DNA of 35,256 bases, taken from NCBI GenBank assembly GCA_035529695.1, contig DATKWD010000161.1, positions 1 to 35,256 on the forward strand. The letters are read 5' to 3'. The notes beneath the pieces are model-generated. The model saw nothing but the letters and a program-made list of their open reading frames with translations, had not been told where the DNA came from and searched no databases. The position numbers were made by a program, and so were the translations under genes. This stretch comes from DATKWD01 sp035529695. Lineage in GTDB: Bacteria > Actinomycetota > Acidimicrobiia > Acidimicrobiales > Salinilacustritrichaceae. This document shows, piece after piece, positions 16,155 to 23,589 of this stretch (within the stretch, counting starts at the first letter, position 1; every line of letters starts with the position of its first letter).

Positions 16155-16182
16155 TCAGGTGCCGAGCTCGCCCTGCACCTGA
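16155..16182. terminator. Bidirectional hairpin at convergent gene ends
   Basis: TCAGGTGC (16155-16162) and GCACCTGA (16175-16182) form a perfect 8-bp stem with a 12-base loop. It includes the stop codon of the minus-strand gene and begins two bases after the TetR stop. With only one base between the convergent genes, it is the only visible candidate terminator for either. Confidence 0.45.
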
Positions 16183-16694
16183 CGCTCGATCTCGGCGAGT
16201 TCGTCGGCGGCGTCTTCGTAGGCCGTGAGCTGCTCGGCGAGGCGGTCGAGTTCGGGCTGACCGTCCGGCGGCGCGAGCAATTGGTCGCGTCGAGAGACCA
16301 GGCGGTCGATCCGGTGGGCGAGTGCGTCGATGTCATCGATCTCCGCGGCGACTTCGCGCAGCAGCTGACGGCGACGTGGTCCTTTCGCCCGGCCCGCGGT
16401 GGCGAGGCTGCGGTCCAGCTCGAGGGCGCGGCGGGTCAGGTCGGCGCGGACATCGGCGACTCCGGTGAGCTCGGAGGGAGTGGCCGTCGCGACCGCGACC
16501 GACGCACGGAGCCGGCGGTGCAGACGGGCCGGCGCGCCCGGCGACGCCAGCCACGACACGGGGGCCGGCGAGGCGCTGTGCGGAACGACGCGGTTTCGCC
16601 GGCGCAGCCCGCGGCGAAGGAGCAGGAATCCCGTGACCATGACGAGCACCCACAGCACCAACACCGTGCCGAGGACGATCAGAAGGCTCTCCAC
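16155..16694 (-). CDS. Membrane-anchored coiled-coil protein
   Basis: The 179-aa protein has an N-terminal transmembrane helix (about residues 3-27, LLIVLGTVLVLWVLVMV), a basic RRGLRRRNR stop-transfer segment, a linker, and an alpha-helical domain from about 80 to the end. Charged heptads there (REVAAEIDDIDALAHRIDRLV, then LDRLAEQLTAYEDAADELAE) suggest a coiled coil. It should face the cytoplasm after the anchor. The GTG at 16694 follows TATCCT by exactly seven bases, giving a leaderless start. It is not recognised as a named family. It lies just upstream (minus strand) of nothing but the TetR end, and 25 bases from the exonuclease-UvrC stop. Confidence 0.7.
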   Translation of the reverse strand: MESLLIVLGTVLVLWVLVMVTGFLLLRRGLRRRNRVVPHSASPAPVSWLASPGAPARLHRRLRASVAVATATPSELTGVADVRADLTRRALELDRSLATAGRAKGPRRRQLLREVAAEIDDIDALAHRIDRLVSRRDQLLAPPDGQPELDRLAEQLTAYEDAADELAEIERQVQGELGT

Positions 16695-16701
16695 TTCTCC
16701 G

Positions 16702-16707
16702 AGGATA
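16702..16707 (-). promoter_or_regulatory. -10 element (TATCCT) of the coiled-coil protein gene
   Basis: On the minus strand TATCCT is followed by seven bases and then GTG 16694, giving a leaderless arrangement. The GGAGAA inside the spacer is too close to the start to act as a normal ribosome binding site. Confidence 0.5.
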
Positions 16708-16719
16708 GGACCGGTCGGT

Positions 16720-18381
16720 TCAGCGTGGCGGTCGGAAACGATCGGGTCGTGTCGAGGGGAGCGACAACCCCTGGTCGCTCGACTCGATACGGACTCGGGC
16801 TGCGCTGCGGTCGAGCCAGGCCGCATTGGCGAGGATCTCGTCGACGAGGTGACGGGGGAGTGGGTCATCGGGACTGTGGGGGAGGTCGGAGACCGGCGAC
16901 TCGTCGAGCCCGAGCGCGGCGACGCCGTCGGCTCCCCACGCCTGCACCAAGACGCCCCGGTCGAGTTCGGCTCCTCCGCCGTCGAAGGAGACGACGAGGC
17001 GGCCGGCGACACGCAGCGAACGGACGCGTGCTTGGCGCCGCAGCGCCTCGGCCAGTGCGCCGGCGCGGTCCCGTAGGTCTGCGGCTTCCTCGAACCGCTC
17101 GGCGGCTGCCAGGCTGGTCATGAGGGCCTCGAGATGGTCGAGCACCGCCTCGGCGTCGCCGCGCATGACTCGCCTTGCCGCCTGTGCGATGGGTTGGTAC
17201 TGCTCGGCACTGACGGCCCCTGAGCAAGGGCAGGTGCTGATGCCGAGCTGCGCGGCAGCGCAGGGCGCGCTGCGGGGGCTCTTGGCTGGATCTTTCGTGC
17301 ACCGCCGGAGCGGCACGACCGTCTCGATCGCCTCTGCGACCCTGTGCGCGCTCCGCTGGGATGACAAGGGGCCCAGATAGGTGGCTCCGTCGTCGCGGAC
17401 GTCGCGGACGACCGAGAAGCGCGGAAATGCCTCGTTGGTGAGCTTCAGGAATCGGTACTTCGAGATGGTCTTCGACCGGCGGTTGTAGCGCGGCAGGTGT
17501 TCCTGGATCTGGCGGACCTCGCGTGCCCCCGCTTCGAGCGCGTGGGCGCACACGTCGATGTCGATCGTTGCGAACTCGCGGAGCAGCCCGCCGATCTTGC
17601 GTCGTGAGTCCGACGAGAAGTACGAGCGGACGCGCGATCGCAGGTCGGTCGCCTTGCCCACGTACAACACGCGTCCGGCTGCGTCGAGAAACCGGTAGAC
17701 GCCCGGCCGGCGCGGCAGGTCGGCGGTGAGCCCGAGCTTCGCGGCTTGGGCGTGATTGGCCATCTTCGGCAGGCCGAGCAGGTCGTCGAGCCCGAACACA
17801 CCGAACGCAGCGGCCCGCTCGAGCAACACATGCAGCAGGTCGCCGGTGGCCAGGGCGTCGTCGAGCGCACGGTGTGAGGGCTGGTGGGCGAGGCGAAAGC
17901 GATCGGCCAGGGTGCCGAGCTTGCAGTTGGGGACGTCGTCACGCACCAGTCGCCGAGCGAGCGCAGCGGTGTCGACCCGGCGGTTCGAGAGCCGAGGCCG
18001 GTCGGTGCGGACCAGGGCGGCGTCGAGGAACGAGGTGTCGAAGCGCAGGTTGTGACCGACGAGAACGGCGTCGCCGAGGAACTCGAGCAGCGCCGGCAGC
18101 ACTTCGGTGATCTGCGGTGCCGGCGCCACCATCGACTCCGTGATGCCGGTGAGCACGGTGATCAGCGGCGGGATCGAGCGCCCCGGATCGATCAGCGTCT
18201 GGAAGGTGCCGAGACATTCACCGCCACGGAGCTTCACTGCGCCCACCTCGGTGATCGCGTCGTCGTTCGGCGACCCACCCGTGGTCTCGAGGTCGATGAC
18301 GCAGAACGTGACCCCGGCCAGGGGTGCGCCCAGGTCGTCGAAGCTCCGCTGGGCGGCGGGGAGCGTGGGCGACAGGGTCAC
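16720..18381 (-). CDS. DEDDh exonuclease fused to UvrC-like GIY-YIG nuclease
   Basis: The 553-aa protein joins two nucleases. Residues 20-190 form a DnaQ-type 3'-5' exonuclease with Asp30 and Glu32 (DLETTG), Asp115, His170 and Asp175. Residues 220-310 form a GIY-YIG domain (GVY ... YVGKATDLRSRV, with the conserved Glu before the LPRYN end). Four cysteines then follow (C-x11-C-x9-C-x-C), like the Fe-S site reported for UvrC, and a UVR motif (ERFEEAADLRDRA). The UvrC RNaseH half is absent. This corresponds to the actinobacterial family of M. tuberculosis Rv2191. It probably acts in DNA repair, nicking and trimming damaged DNA. GTG 18381 is preferred to TTG 18417 because the latter is the -35 hexamer. 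Confidence 0.88.
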   Translation of the reverse strand: MTLSPTLPAAQRSFDDLGAPLAGVTFCVIDLETTGGSPNDDAITEVGAVKLRGGECLGTFQTLIDPGRSIPPLITVLTGITESMVAPAPQITEVLPALLEFLGDAVLVGHNLRFDTSFLDAALVRTDRPRLSNRRVDTAALARRLVRDDVPNCKLGTLADRFRLAHQPSHRALDDALATGDLLHVLLERAAAFGVFGLDDLLGLPKMANHAQAAKLGLTADLPRRPGVYRFLDAAGRVLYVGKATDLRSRVRSYFSSDSRRKIGGLLREFATIDIDVCAHALEAGAREVRQIQEHLPRYNRRSKTISKYRFLKLTNEAFPRFSVVRDVRDDGATYLGPLSSQRSAHRVAEAIETVVPLRRCTKDPAKSPRSAPCAAAQLGISTCPCSGAVSAEQYQPIAQAARRVMRGDAEAVLDHLEALMTSLAAAERFEEAADLRDRAGALAEALRRQARVRSLRVAGRLVVSFDGGGAELDRGVLVQAWGADGVAALGLDESPVSDLPHSPDDPLPRHLVDEILANAAWLDRSAARVRIESSDQGLSLPSTRPDRFRPPR

Positions 18382-18388
18382 GACCCCC

Positions 18389-18417
18389 AGCAAAGCGAAC
18401 AGGTGTTCGTTTGTCAA
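18389..18417 (-). promoter_or_regulatory. Promoter of the exonuclease-UvrC gene
   Basis: On the minus strand a perfect TTGACA (18417-18412) is followed by a 17-base spacer, TTTGCT (18394-18389), seven bases and then GTG 18381. The layout implies a leaderless message beginning at that GTG, and means the TTG in TTGACA is not a start codon. Confidence 0.6.
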
Positions 18418-18442
18418 GGAAGGTCGGGAAGATGATCGTCGC

Positions 18443-18448
18443 TACCAT
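18443..18448 (+). promoter_or_regulatory. -10 element (TACCAT) of the zinc-ribbon gene
   Basis: TACCAT ends six bases before GTG 18455, with no ribosome binding site. It faces away from the exonuclease promoter, so the two genes are divergently transcribed from about 60 bp of DNA. Confidence 0.5.
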
Positions 18449-18454
18449 CGTCTT

Positions 18455-18670
18455 GTGTCCTCCACACGGTATCGCTGCCGCTCGTGCGGGAACCTGACCC
18501 GCTTCGATGTCGTGGAGGTCCGACGCACGAAGTCGTTCCACCACTACACGGTCGGTGGCGAGCTCGAGGTCGAGGACGTCGAGGTGCTTGCCGCCGAGGT
18601 CGAGTCGGTGCTGTGCCACTGGTGCGGCGGCGGCGGTGAGGTGGAGGAGCTGACGGCTTCGCCCGCGTAG
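18455..18670 (+). CDS. Small zinc-ribbon protein
   Basis: The 71-aa protein begins SSTRYRCRSCGNLTRFDVVE with Cys8-x2-Cys11 and ends with LCHWCGGGGEVEEL with Cys54-x2-Cys57. The two knuckles frame an acidic beta segment (GGELEVEDVEV). This is a rubredoxin-like zinc ribbon, probably a nucleic-acid or protein adaptor. The true start is the GTG at 18455, six bases after TACCAT; a longer upstream frame overlaps the exonuclease gene and is not credible. It heads the plus-strand run that includes queG and pimB. No function can be assigned beyond metal binding. Confidence 0.7.
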   Translation: MSSTRYRCRSCGNLTRFDVVEVRRTKSFHHYTVGGELEVEDVEVLAAEVESVLCHWCGGGGEVEELTASPA

Positions 18671-18743
18671 CGCGTCAGCACCGGTGCTACCGTCGCTGAT
18701 CGGGGTCTCCCGAATCTCGCCTCGCCCATGTCCCGGTGCTCCT

Positions 18744-18974
18744 GTGCAGAAACTCCACCTCGTCGGCGTCAATCTCACCCGGGACGGACTGATCTTCACC
18801 GATCGCCGAGGGGCCGATGCCGCGGCGTTCCTCCTGCCGGTCGACACCGTGCTGGCTGCGCTGCTGGCCGACCTGGTCGGTGACGAACACGACCGTGCCG
18901 CGCCGGACCGGCCCCCGTCCCACCGACCACCGGGATCGGCCCGTCGGCGCAACCGTTCACTGCGCGCGAGGTGA
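18744..18974 (+). CDS. SepH-like N-terminal domain mini-protein
   Basis: The 76-aa product starts QKLHLVGVNLTRDGLIFTDR and continues with AFLLPVDTVLAALLADLV. This is the pattern of the N-terminal domain (DUF3071) of the actinobacterial cell-division protein SepH, minus its helix-turn-helix end. The last 25 residues are a basic Pro/Arg-rich tail. SepH binds FtsZ; whether this short form does is unknown. The start is GTG 18744. A TACCGT at 18688-18693 could be its -10 with a 44-base leader. Its stop overlaps the queG start by four bases (GTGA), indicating coupled translation. The full sepH gene would be elsewhere. Confidence 0.6.
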   Translation: MQKLHLVGVNLTRDGLIFTDRRGADAAAFLLPVDTVLAALLADLVGDEHDRAAPDRPPSHRPPGSARRRNRSLRAR

Positions 18975-20086
18975 GCATCCCGGCGAGCGACCTCGGGTCG
19001 CCCACCTCTCACCGCCTCGATCTCGACGCTCTGGCGGCGACGTGTGGGATCGATCACCTCGGCGTGGCGCCCGTCGAGGTGTTCGCTCGAACCCGGGCCG
19101 AGTTGTTCGAGCGACGTGCCGCCGGTCTCCACGCCGACATGCAGTTCACCTACCGCAACCCCGACCGATCCACCGATCCGGCCCGGGTGCTTGCCGGAGC
19201 CCGCTCCTTGGTGGTCGCTGCGACGGCCTACCCGGACGAGGTCACCGTCAAGCCCGTCGGGAACCGGTCGGGGCGGATCGCCCGCTATGCGACGGTCGGT
19301 CACTACGACCGGCTGCGACTGGGGCTCGAAGCGCTCGCTGCCCACCTCCGGTCCCTCGGTGGGGTGACCCGCGTCGTGTTCGACGACAACGCACTGGTCG
19401 ACCGCGAGGCGGCACGCCGGGCCGGACTCGGTGACTACGGGAAGAACGCGAACCTCCTCCTCACCGGCGCAGGCTCGTGGTTCGTCCTCGGCTCGGTCCT
19501 GACGGACCTGCTGCTCGATCCGACGCCGCGGCGGGCTGCGGATCCCTGTGGCGCCTGCCGTCGCTGCATCGATCGGTGCCCGACCGGGGCGATCGTCGCC
19601 GAGGGTGTGGTCGATGCCCGACGGTGTCTTGCGTGGCTCGTGCAGGCCGGCGGGATGTTCCCGGTGGAGCATCGTGTCGCGCTCGGCGACCGGATCTACG
19701 GATGCGACGAATGCCAGGAGGTGTGTCCTGCGAATCGGCGACCAAGCGGATCCGTCGCAGCCGGCGACGCGTGGGTCGACCTCGTCGACATCCTCGACGC
19801 CACCGACGCGGCCCTCCTCGACCGGTACGGAAGCTGGTACCTCGCCGATCGCGACCCCGCGATCATCCGGCGCAATGCCCTGCTTGCGTTGGCGAACGTC
19901 GCAGATTCCGATGACCCCGAGACACGGCGGGTGGTCGCCGAGGCCCTCGACCACGACCGGCCGATGGTTCGGGCGCATGCGGTCTGGGCTGCTCGCCGCC
20001 TCGGACTCGAACGTCTCGTCGATCCGGCGGATCGACATCCCGACGTCGCACCTGAACTCGATCGCGTCGTCGAGGCGCGTCCGTGA
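18971..20086 (+). CDS. queG: Epoxyqueuosine reductase
   Basis: QueG reduces epoxyqueuosine to queuosine in tRNA using cobalamin and two [4Fe-4S] clusters. The 371-aa protein has the catalytic-loop Asp138 before VDREAARRAGLGDYGKN. Cluster ligands are Cys193, 196, 199 and 203 (CGACRRCIDRC), then Cys219 and Cys245-x2-Cys248-x3-Cys252 (GCDECQEVCPAN). A HEAT-like C-terminus contains RRNALLALANVADSDDPETRRVV. Length and motif order are normal. GTG 18971 overlaps the previous stop and its own TGA overlaps the next start. Other queuosine genes are absent here, so the queuine source is elsewhere in the genome or salvaged. Confidence 0.93.
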   Translation: MSIPASDLGSPTSHRLDLDALAATCGIDHLGVAPVEVFARTRAELFERRAAGLHADMQFTYRNPDRSTDPARVLAGARSLVVAATAYPDEVTVKPVGNRSGRIARYATVGHYDRLRLGLEALAAHLRSLGGVTRVVFDDNALVDREAARRAGLGDYGKNANLLLTGAGSWFVLGSVLTDLLLDPTPRRAADPCGACRRCIDRCPTGAIVAEGVVDARRCLAWLVQAGGMFPVEHRVALGDRIYGCDECQEVCPANRRPSGSVAAGDAWVDLVDILDATDAALLDRYGSWYLADRDPAIIRRNALLALANVADSDDPETRRVVAEALDHDRPMVRAHAVWAARRLGLERLVDPADRHPDVAPELDRVVEARP

Positions 20087-21204
20087 GACACCTGCTCGTC
20101 ACCAATGACTTCCCGCCCAAGGTCGGAGGGATCCAGTCGTACCTCTGGGAGCTCTGGCGGCGCCTTCCCTCCGAGTCGTTCGCGGTCCTCACCACCCGAC
20201 ACGCAGACGCCGCTGACTTCGATGCCGAGCAGCCCTATCGGATCGAGCGCGTCGAAGCGTCGGTCCTGCTGCCGACCCCGGGTCTGATCCGCCGCGTCGA
20301 CGCGCTCGCGGACGAGATCGACGCCGATCTCGTCGTGCTCGACCCGGCGCTCCCCGTCGGTGCGATCGGCCCGCGACTCCACCTCCCGTACGACGTGATC
20401 GTGCACGGTGCCGAGGTCACCGTCCCGGGACGTCTTCCCGGGAGCCGACAGATGCTCGGCCATGTGCTCCGCGGAGCGCGGCACCTCATCGCTGCAGGTG
20501 GCTACCCACTGGCCGAGGCGGAGCGAGCTGCCGGTCGCACGCTGAGGTCCACCGTGATCCCGCCGGGGGTCGACACCGACCGATTCGTGCCCCTGGCCGA
20601 GCGCGACCGGTCGCTGGCACGTCGCGCATTCGGTATCGACGACGACGACCTCCTCATCGTCAGCTTCAGTCGCCTCGTCCCGCGAAAGGGCATGGACGTG
20701 TTGATCGAGGCCGCCGCCCGACTCCGGGGTCGGTTCCCGCGCCTGAAGGTGCTCATCGGCGGCACCGGGCGCGACGCAGCTCGCCTGGATGGGCTCATCA
20801 CGAAGCACGATGCTCCGGTCGAGCGGTTGGGCTTCGTGTCAGACGTCGATCTCCCGCGCCTCGTCGGCGCCTGCGACCTGTCGGTCATGCTCTGCCGAGA
20901 CCGCTGGGCCGGACTCGAACAGGAGGGGTTCGGGATCGTCTTCCTCGAAGCGGCTGCGGCCGGTGTCCCGCAGGTCGCAGGACAGAGCGGTGGCGCGGCC
21001 GAGGCGGTCGCCGACGGCGAGACCGGCACCGTGGTCCGTGATCCCCGCGACGTCGACGCCGTGAGCGGAGTACTGGCTCGCCTGCTCGATGATCCCGATC
21101 TGCGCGCCCGGATGGCGACTGCATCGCGTCGACGTGCCGTGAACTCCTTCAGCTACGACGTCCTGGCCGAGCGTCTCGGTGGTGCACTCGAGGTGAGCGG
21201 ATGA
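20083..21204 (+). CDS. pimB: GT4 mannosyltransferase, PimB-like
   Basis: The 373-aa GT-B enzyme opens with HLLVTNDFPPKVGGIQSYLWEL (GGIQSY at 15-20), the start typical of mycobacterial PimB'. It keeps VHGAE at 108-112, SRLVPRKGMD with Lys202, and EGFGIVFLEAAAAGVP at 281-296, where Glu contacts the nucleotide-sugar. PimB' adds the second mannose to phosphatidylinositol mannoside on the cytoplasmic membrane face. Closely related paralogs act on other lipids or diglycosyl carriers, so the acceptor is inferred. GTG 20083 overlaps the queG stop (GTGA) and its TGA overlaps the next ATG (ATGA), forming a coupled chain. Confidence 0.82.
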   Translation: MRHLLVTNDFPPKVGGIQSYLWELWRRLPSESFAVLTTRHADAADFDAEQPYRIERVEASVLLPTPGLIRRVDALADEIDADLVVLDPALPVGAIGPRLHLPYDVIVHGAEVTVPGRLPGSRQMLGHVLRGARHLIAAGGYPLAEAERAAGRTLRSTVIPPGVDTDRFVPLAERDRSLARRAFGIDDDDLLIVSFSRLVPRKGMDVLIEAAARLRGRFPRLKVLIGGTGRDAARLDGLITKHDAPVERLGFVSDVDLPRLVGACDLSVMLCRDRWAGLEQEGFGIVFLEAAAAGVPQVAGQSGGAAEAVADGETGTVVRDPRDVDAVSGVLARLLDDPDLRARMATASRRRAVNSFSYDVLAERLGGALEVSG

Positions 21205-21638
21205 AGACAGGCGACCGCGTGATCGACGCATCGACCCTCGGGACCGTCGTGTTCGCTGTCAGCGCGACTCTCGGCGTCGTCGGGTCTGACCCGGTGAGGC
21301 TCGTCTCGGCCATCGTGGCCGGGCTCTTGTTCGTCGTGGGGTGCGGCGCGTTCGTCGCGGGCTTCCTCGCCGGTGTCGGCCGCAGCCGCACCGAGGACAT
21401 CGACATGGCGGGGCTGTTCTTCCTCAGCGGGACCGCCCCCCGGGCCGTTCGGCGGAGGCTGCGGGGTCTCGTGATCGTCCAGGTGGCCATCGCACTGACC
21501 GCTGCCGGCCTGCGTCCGTTCACCGAGAGTGCATTCGGCGTGCTCGCGCCGATGTTCGGGCTCGGCCTGATGGCGTTGTGGGGCGGACGCAACGGCGACT
21601 TCACCCGGCCCGATCCCGCGCCGGCACCGAGCGATTGA
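21201..21638 (+). CDS. Four-helix membrane protein, unknown function
   Basis: The 145-aa protein has helices at about residues 9-26, 33-58, 88-104 and 108-127. A loop with GRSRTEDIDMAGLFFLSGTAPRAVRRRLRG joins the two pairs, and a Pro-rich cytoplasmic tail ends it. The ATG overlaps the glycosyltransferase stop (ATGA), so it is co-translated and may assist the transferase at the membrane. No family recognised; it could be a conserved partner in the pimB-SRPBCC region of actinobacteria. Confidence 0.7.
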   Translation: MKTGDRVIDASTLGTVVFAVSATLGVVGSDPVRLVSAIVAGLLFVVGCGAFVAGFLAGVGRSRTEDIDMAGLFFLSGTAPRAVRRRLRGLVIVQVAIALTAAGLRPFTESAFGVLAPMFGLGLMALWGGRNGDFTRPDPAPAPSD

Positions 21639-21685
21639 CCTCAGGACCTCCCATCAGCGCACGCGATCGAATAGAAACTCCTTGC

Positions 21686-22126
21686 ATGGCTGACCAGGCG
21701 ACGCTGTCGATGCGGATCGAGGCACCCCTCGACGCCATTCGGGAGGTACTCCTCGACTTCGAGAAGTACCCGACCTGGGCCCGCGACATCAAGAGCGTGT
21801 CGGTGCTCACTCGCGACGCCGACGGCGTCGCGACCGACGTTCGCTTCCGTGCGGCGGCCATGGGACGGAGCACCTCGTACACGCTGCGCTACGACCACTC
21901 CGGAGCGCCGCTTCGCCTGGCATGGCTGCTCGCCGAGGGCGACATCATGCGCCAACTCGACGGTGCCTACGAGTTCGAGGTCCTCGACGATTCCGCGACC
22001 ATGGTGACCTACCACCTCCGGGTCGATCTCGTCGTGCCGCTGCCCGGGTTCGTCAAGCGGCGGGCCGAGACCCGCATCGTGAACACCGCGCTGCGCGAGC
22101 TCCGCGATCACGTTCACTCGCACTGA
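21686..22126 (+). CDS. SRPBCC (START/Bet v1-like) lipid-binding-fold protein
   Basis: The 146-aa product starts ADQATLSMRIEAPLDAIREVLLDFEKYPTWARDIKSVSVL, the classic helix-grip opening (polyketide cyclase/dehydrase COQ10 type). It ends with a long helix after VPLPGFVKRRAETRIVNTALRELRDHV. The fold holds hydrophobic ligands in a cavity. M. tuberculosis has a similar protein (Rv2185c, TB16.3) beside an ArsA-like gene, as here. ATG 21686 is preferred to the upstream frame. A weak GAAACT hexamer ends six bases before it. It ends 12 bases before the ArsA-like gene and probably shares its transcript. Confidence 0.85.
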   Translation: MADQATLSMRIEAPLDAIREVLLDFEKYPTWARDIKSVSVLTRDADGVATDVRFRAAAMGRSTSYTLRYDHSGAPLRLAWLLAEGDIMRQLDGAYEFEVLDDSATMVTYHLRVDLVVPLPGFVKRRAETRIVNTALRELRDHVHSH

Positions 22127-22138
22127 GCGGCGCGACCG

Positions 22139-23314
22139 TTGAGGATCCTTCTCTTCACCGGAAAGGGCGGTGTCGGAAAGACGACCACGGCCGCAGCCAC
22201 AGCCCTCGCCGCAGCCGACGCCGGTCACCGCACGATGGTGGTGTCGACTGATCCTGCGCACTCGCTCGCGGATGCCTTCGACATCGACCTCGGCCCTCTC
22301 GCGATCGAGATCGCCCCAGGGCTCCACGGCGAGCAGCTCGACGCGCAGGAGCGCATGGAGGAGTCGTGGGGTGAGATCCAGGGCTATCTCCGAGAGGTGT
22401 TCCGGTGGGCTGGGGTCGGCGACATCGAAGCCGAGGAGCTGGCGGTGATCCCCGGGCTCGACGAGGTGTTCGCGCTGAGCGACATCAAGCGCCACGCAGA
22501 GAGCGGTGACTACGACGTCCTCGTCGTCGACTGCGCCCCGACGGCCGAGACGATCAGGTTCTTGTCGCTGCCCGATGTGTTGGGTTGGTACATGGAGCGG
22601 CTGTTCCCGGTCGGTCGGCGGGTGAGCCGCATCGTGTCGCCCCTGGTCGGTGGGGTCACCGACCTCCCGGTGGCCGGTGACGAGACCTTTGCCGCACTCG
22701 GGCGGTTCTATGACCGGCTCGACGGCGTGAAGGACCTGTTGTCCGATGCCGAGCTGACCAGCGTGCGGTTGGTCGTGAACCCCGAGCGCATGGTGATCGC
22801 CGAAGCTCGCCGGACGGCGACCTACCTGTCGTTGTTCGGATATCGCGTCGATGCGGTCGTGGCGAACCGCCTGCTGCCCGACAGCGTGTCGGATCCCTGG
22901 TTCGAGGAGTGGAAGCGGTTGCACGCCGAGCACCTCCAAACCATCGAGGAGGGATTCGCCCCCCTGCCAGTGCTCCGAGCCGAGCTCGCCCCTCACGAGC
23001 TCGTCGGCGTCGATCGTCTTCGTCAGTTCGCGTCGGCGCTGTATGGCGATCAGGACCCCTCGTTGCGCCTTTCGGACGGCGACGCGCTGAGCTACGTGCG
23101 GACGTCAGCCGGCACGACGCTCTGCCTCGATCTCCCTTTCGCCGACCGCGAGGACCTCGAGCTCGGTCGTCGCAACGACGAGCTCCTCGTGCGCATCGGT
23201 CCGTACCGGAGGGCGATTCTGCTTCCTGACTCGCTGCACCGTCGTGGAATCACGGATGCGACCCTTCAAAAAGGCAGACTTACCGTCGTGTTCTCCGAGG
23301 AAACGTCGCCATGA
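22139..23314 (+). CDS. ArsA/Get3-like P-loop ATPase
   Basis: The 391-aa protein has the deviant Walker A GKGGVGKTT at 8-16 and STDPAHSLADAF near 37-48. It also has a switch region VVDCAPTAETIRFLSLPD and an RLVVNPERMVIAEARRT segment of the ArsA/Get3 family. A beta-rich C-terminal Hsp20-like domain (ArsA_HSP20) follows from about 325, with LPFADREDLELGRRNDELLVRIG. Arsenite-binding cysteines are not evident, so arsenic resistance is unlikely. Get3 targets tail-anchored proteins; bacterial paralogs are poorly understood. TTG 22139 is the only early start. Its stop overlaps the next ATG. The gene resembles M. tuberculosis Rv2184c. Confidence 0.88.
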   Translation: MRILLFTGKGGVGKTTTAAATALAAADAGHRTMVVSTDPAHSLADAFDIDLGPLAIEIAPGLHGEQLDAQERMEESWGEIQGYLREVFRWAGVGDIEAEELAVIPGLDEVFALSDIKRHAESGDYDVLVVDCAPTAETIRFLSLPDVLGWYMERLFPVGRRVSRIVSPLVGGVTDLPVAGDETFAALGRFYDRLDGVKDLLSDAELTSVRLVVNPERMVIAEARRTATYLSLFGYRVDAVVANRLLPDSVSDPWFEEWKRLHAEHLQTIEEGFAPLPVLRAELAPHELVGVDRLRQFASALYGDQDPSLRLSDGDALSYVRTSAGTTLCLDLPFADREDLELGRRNDELLVRIGPYRRAILLPDSLHRRGITDATLQKGRLTVVFSEETSP

Positions 23315-23589
23315 CCGATGACGACATCGGCAACGGGGCGGGCGACGAACCGATGGCCCACCTCCAGTCCGCAGCTCGCGAAGTCATCGGAGCAGCCCGC
23401 GCGCTGCTCGACGCTGCTGAGAAGCTCGTGGAGGACCCGGCCACGGTCGGACGGGTGGTCTCGATGGTCTCGAGCTTCGCTCAGGCGGCATCGTCGACGG
23501 TGGCGCAGCCAGGTTCGTCCGGGTCCGACGAGTCGTCCTCGGACCCCGACGACGATGACGGCCACGTCGAGCGGATCGTGGTGAGCTGA
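23311..23589 (+). CDS. Small acidic protein between ArsA and SMC-like genes
   Basis: The 92-aa protein has a helix-forming first half (MAHLQSAAREVIGAARALLDAAEKLVEDP) and a disordered Ser/Asp-rich tail (SDESSSDPDDDDG) that ends HVERIVVS. It starts with an ATGA overlap on the ArsA gene and its TGA overlaps the next ATG by one base, so all three are tightly coupled. It may be the counterpart of Rv2183c, but similarity cannot be tested here. A role as an adaptor of the flanking proteins is inferred only from context. Confidence 0.7.
   Translation: MTDDDIGNGAGDEPMAHLQSAAREVIGAARALLDAAEKLVEDPATVGRVVSMVSSFAQAASSTVAQPGSSGSDESSSDPDDDDGHVERIVVS

Noticed and set aside
22139..23314. Arsenite efflux ATPase
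   Set aside because: ArsA fold is clear, but no arsenite-binding cysteine motif or ars genes are present; the context is lipid/membrane genes.
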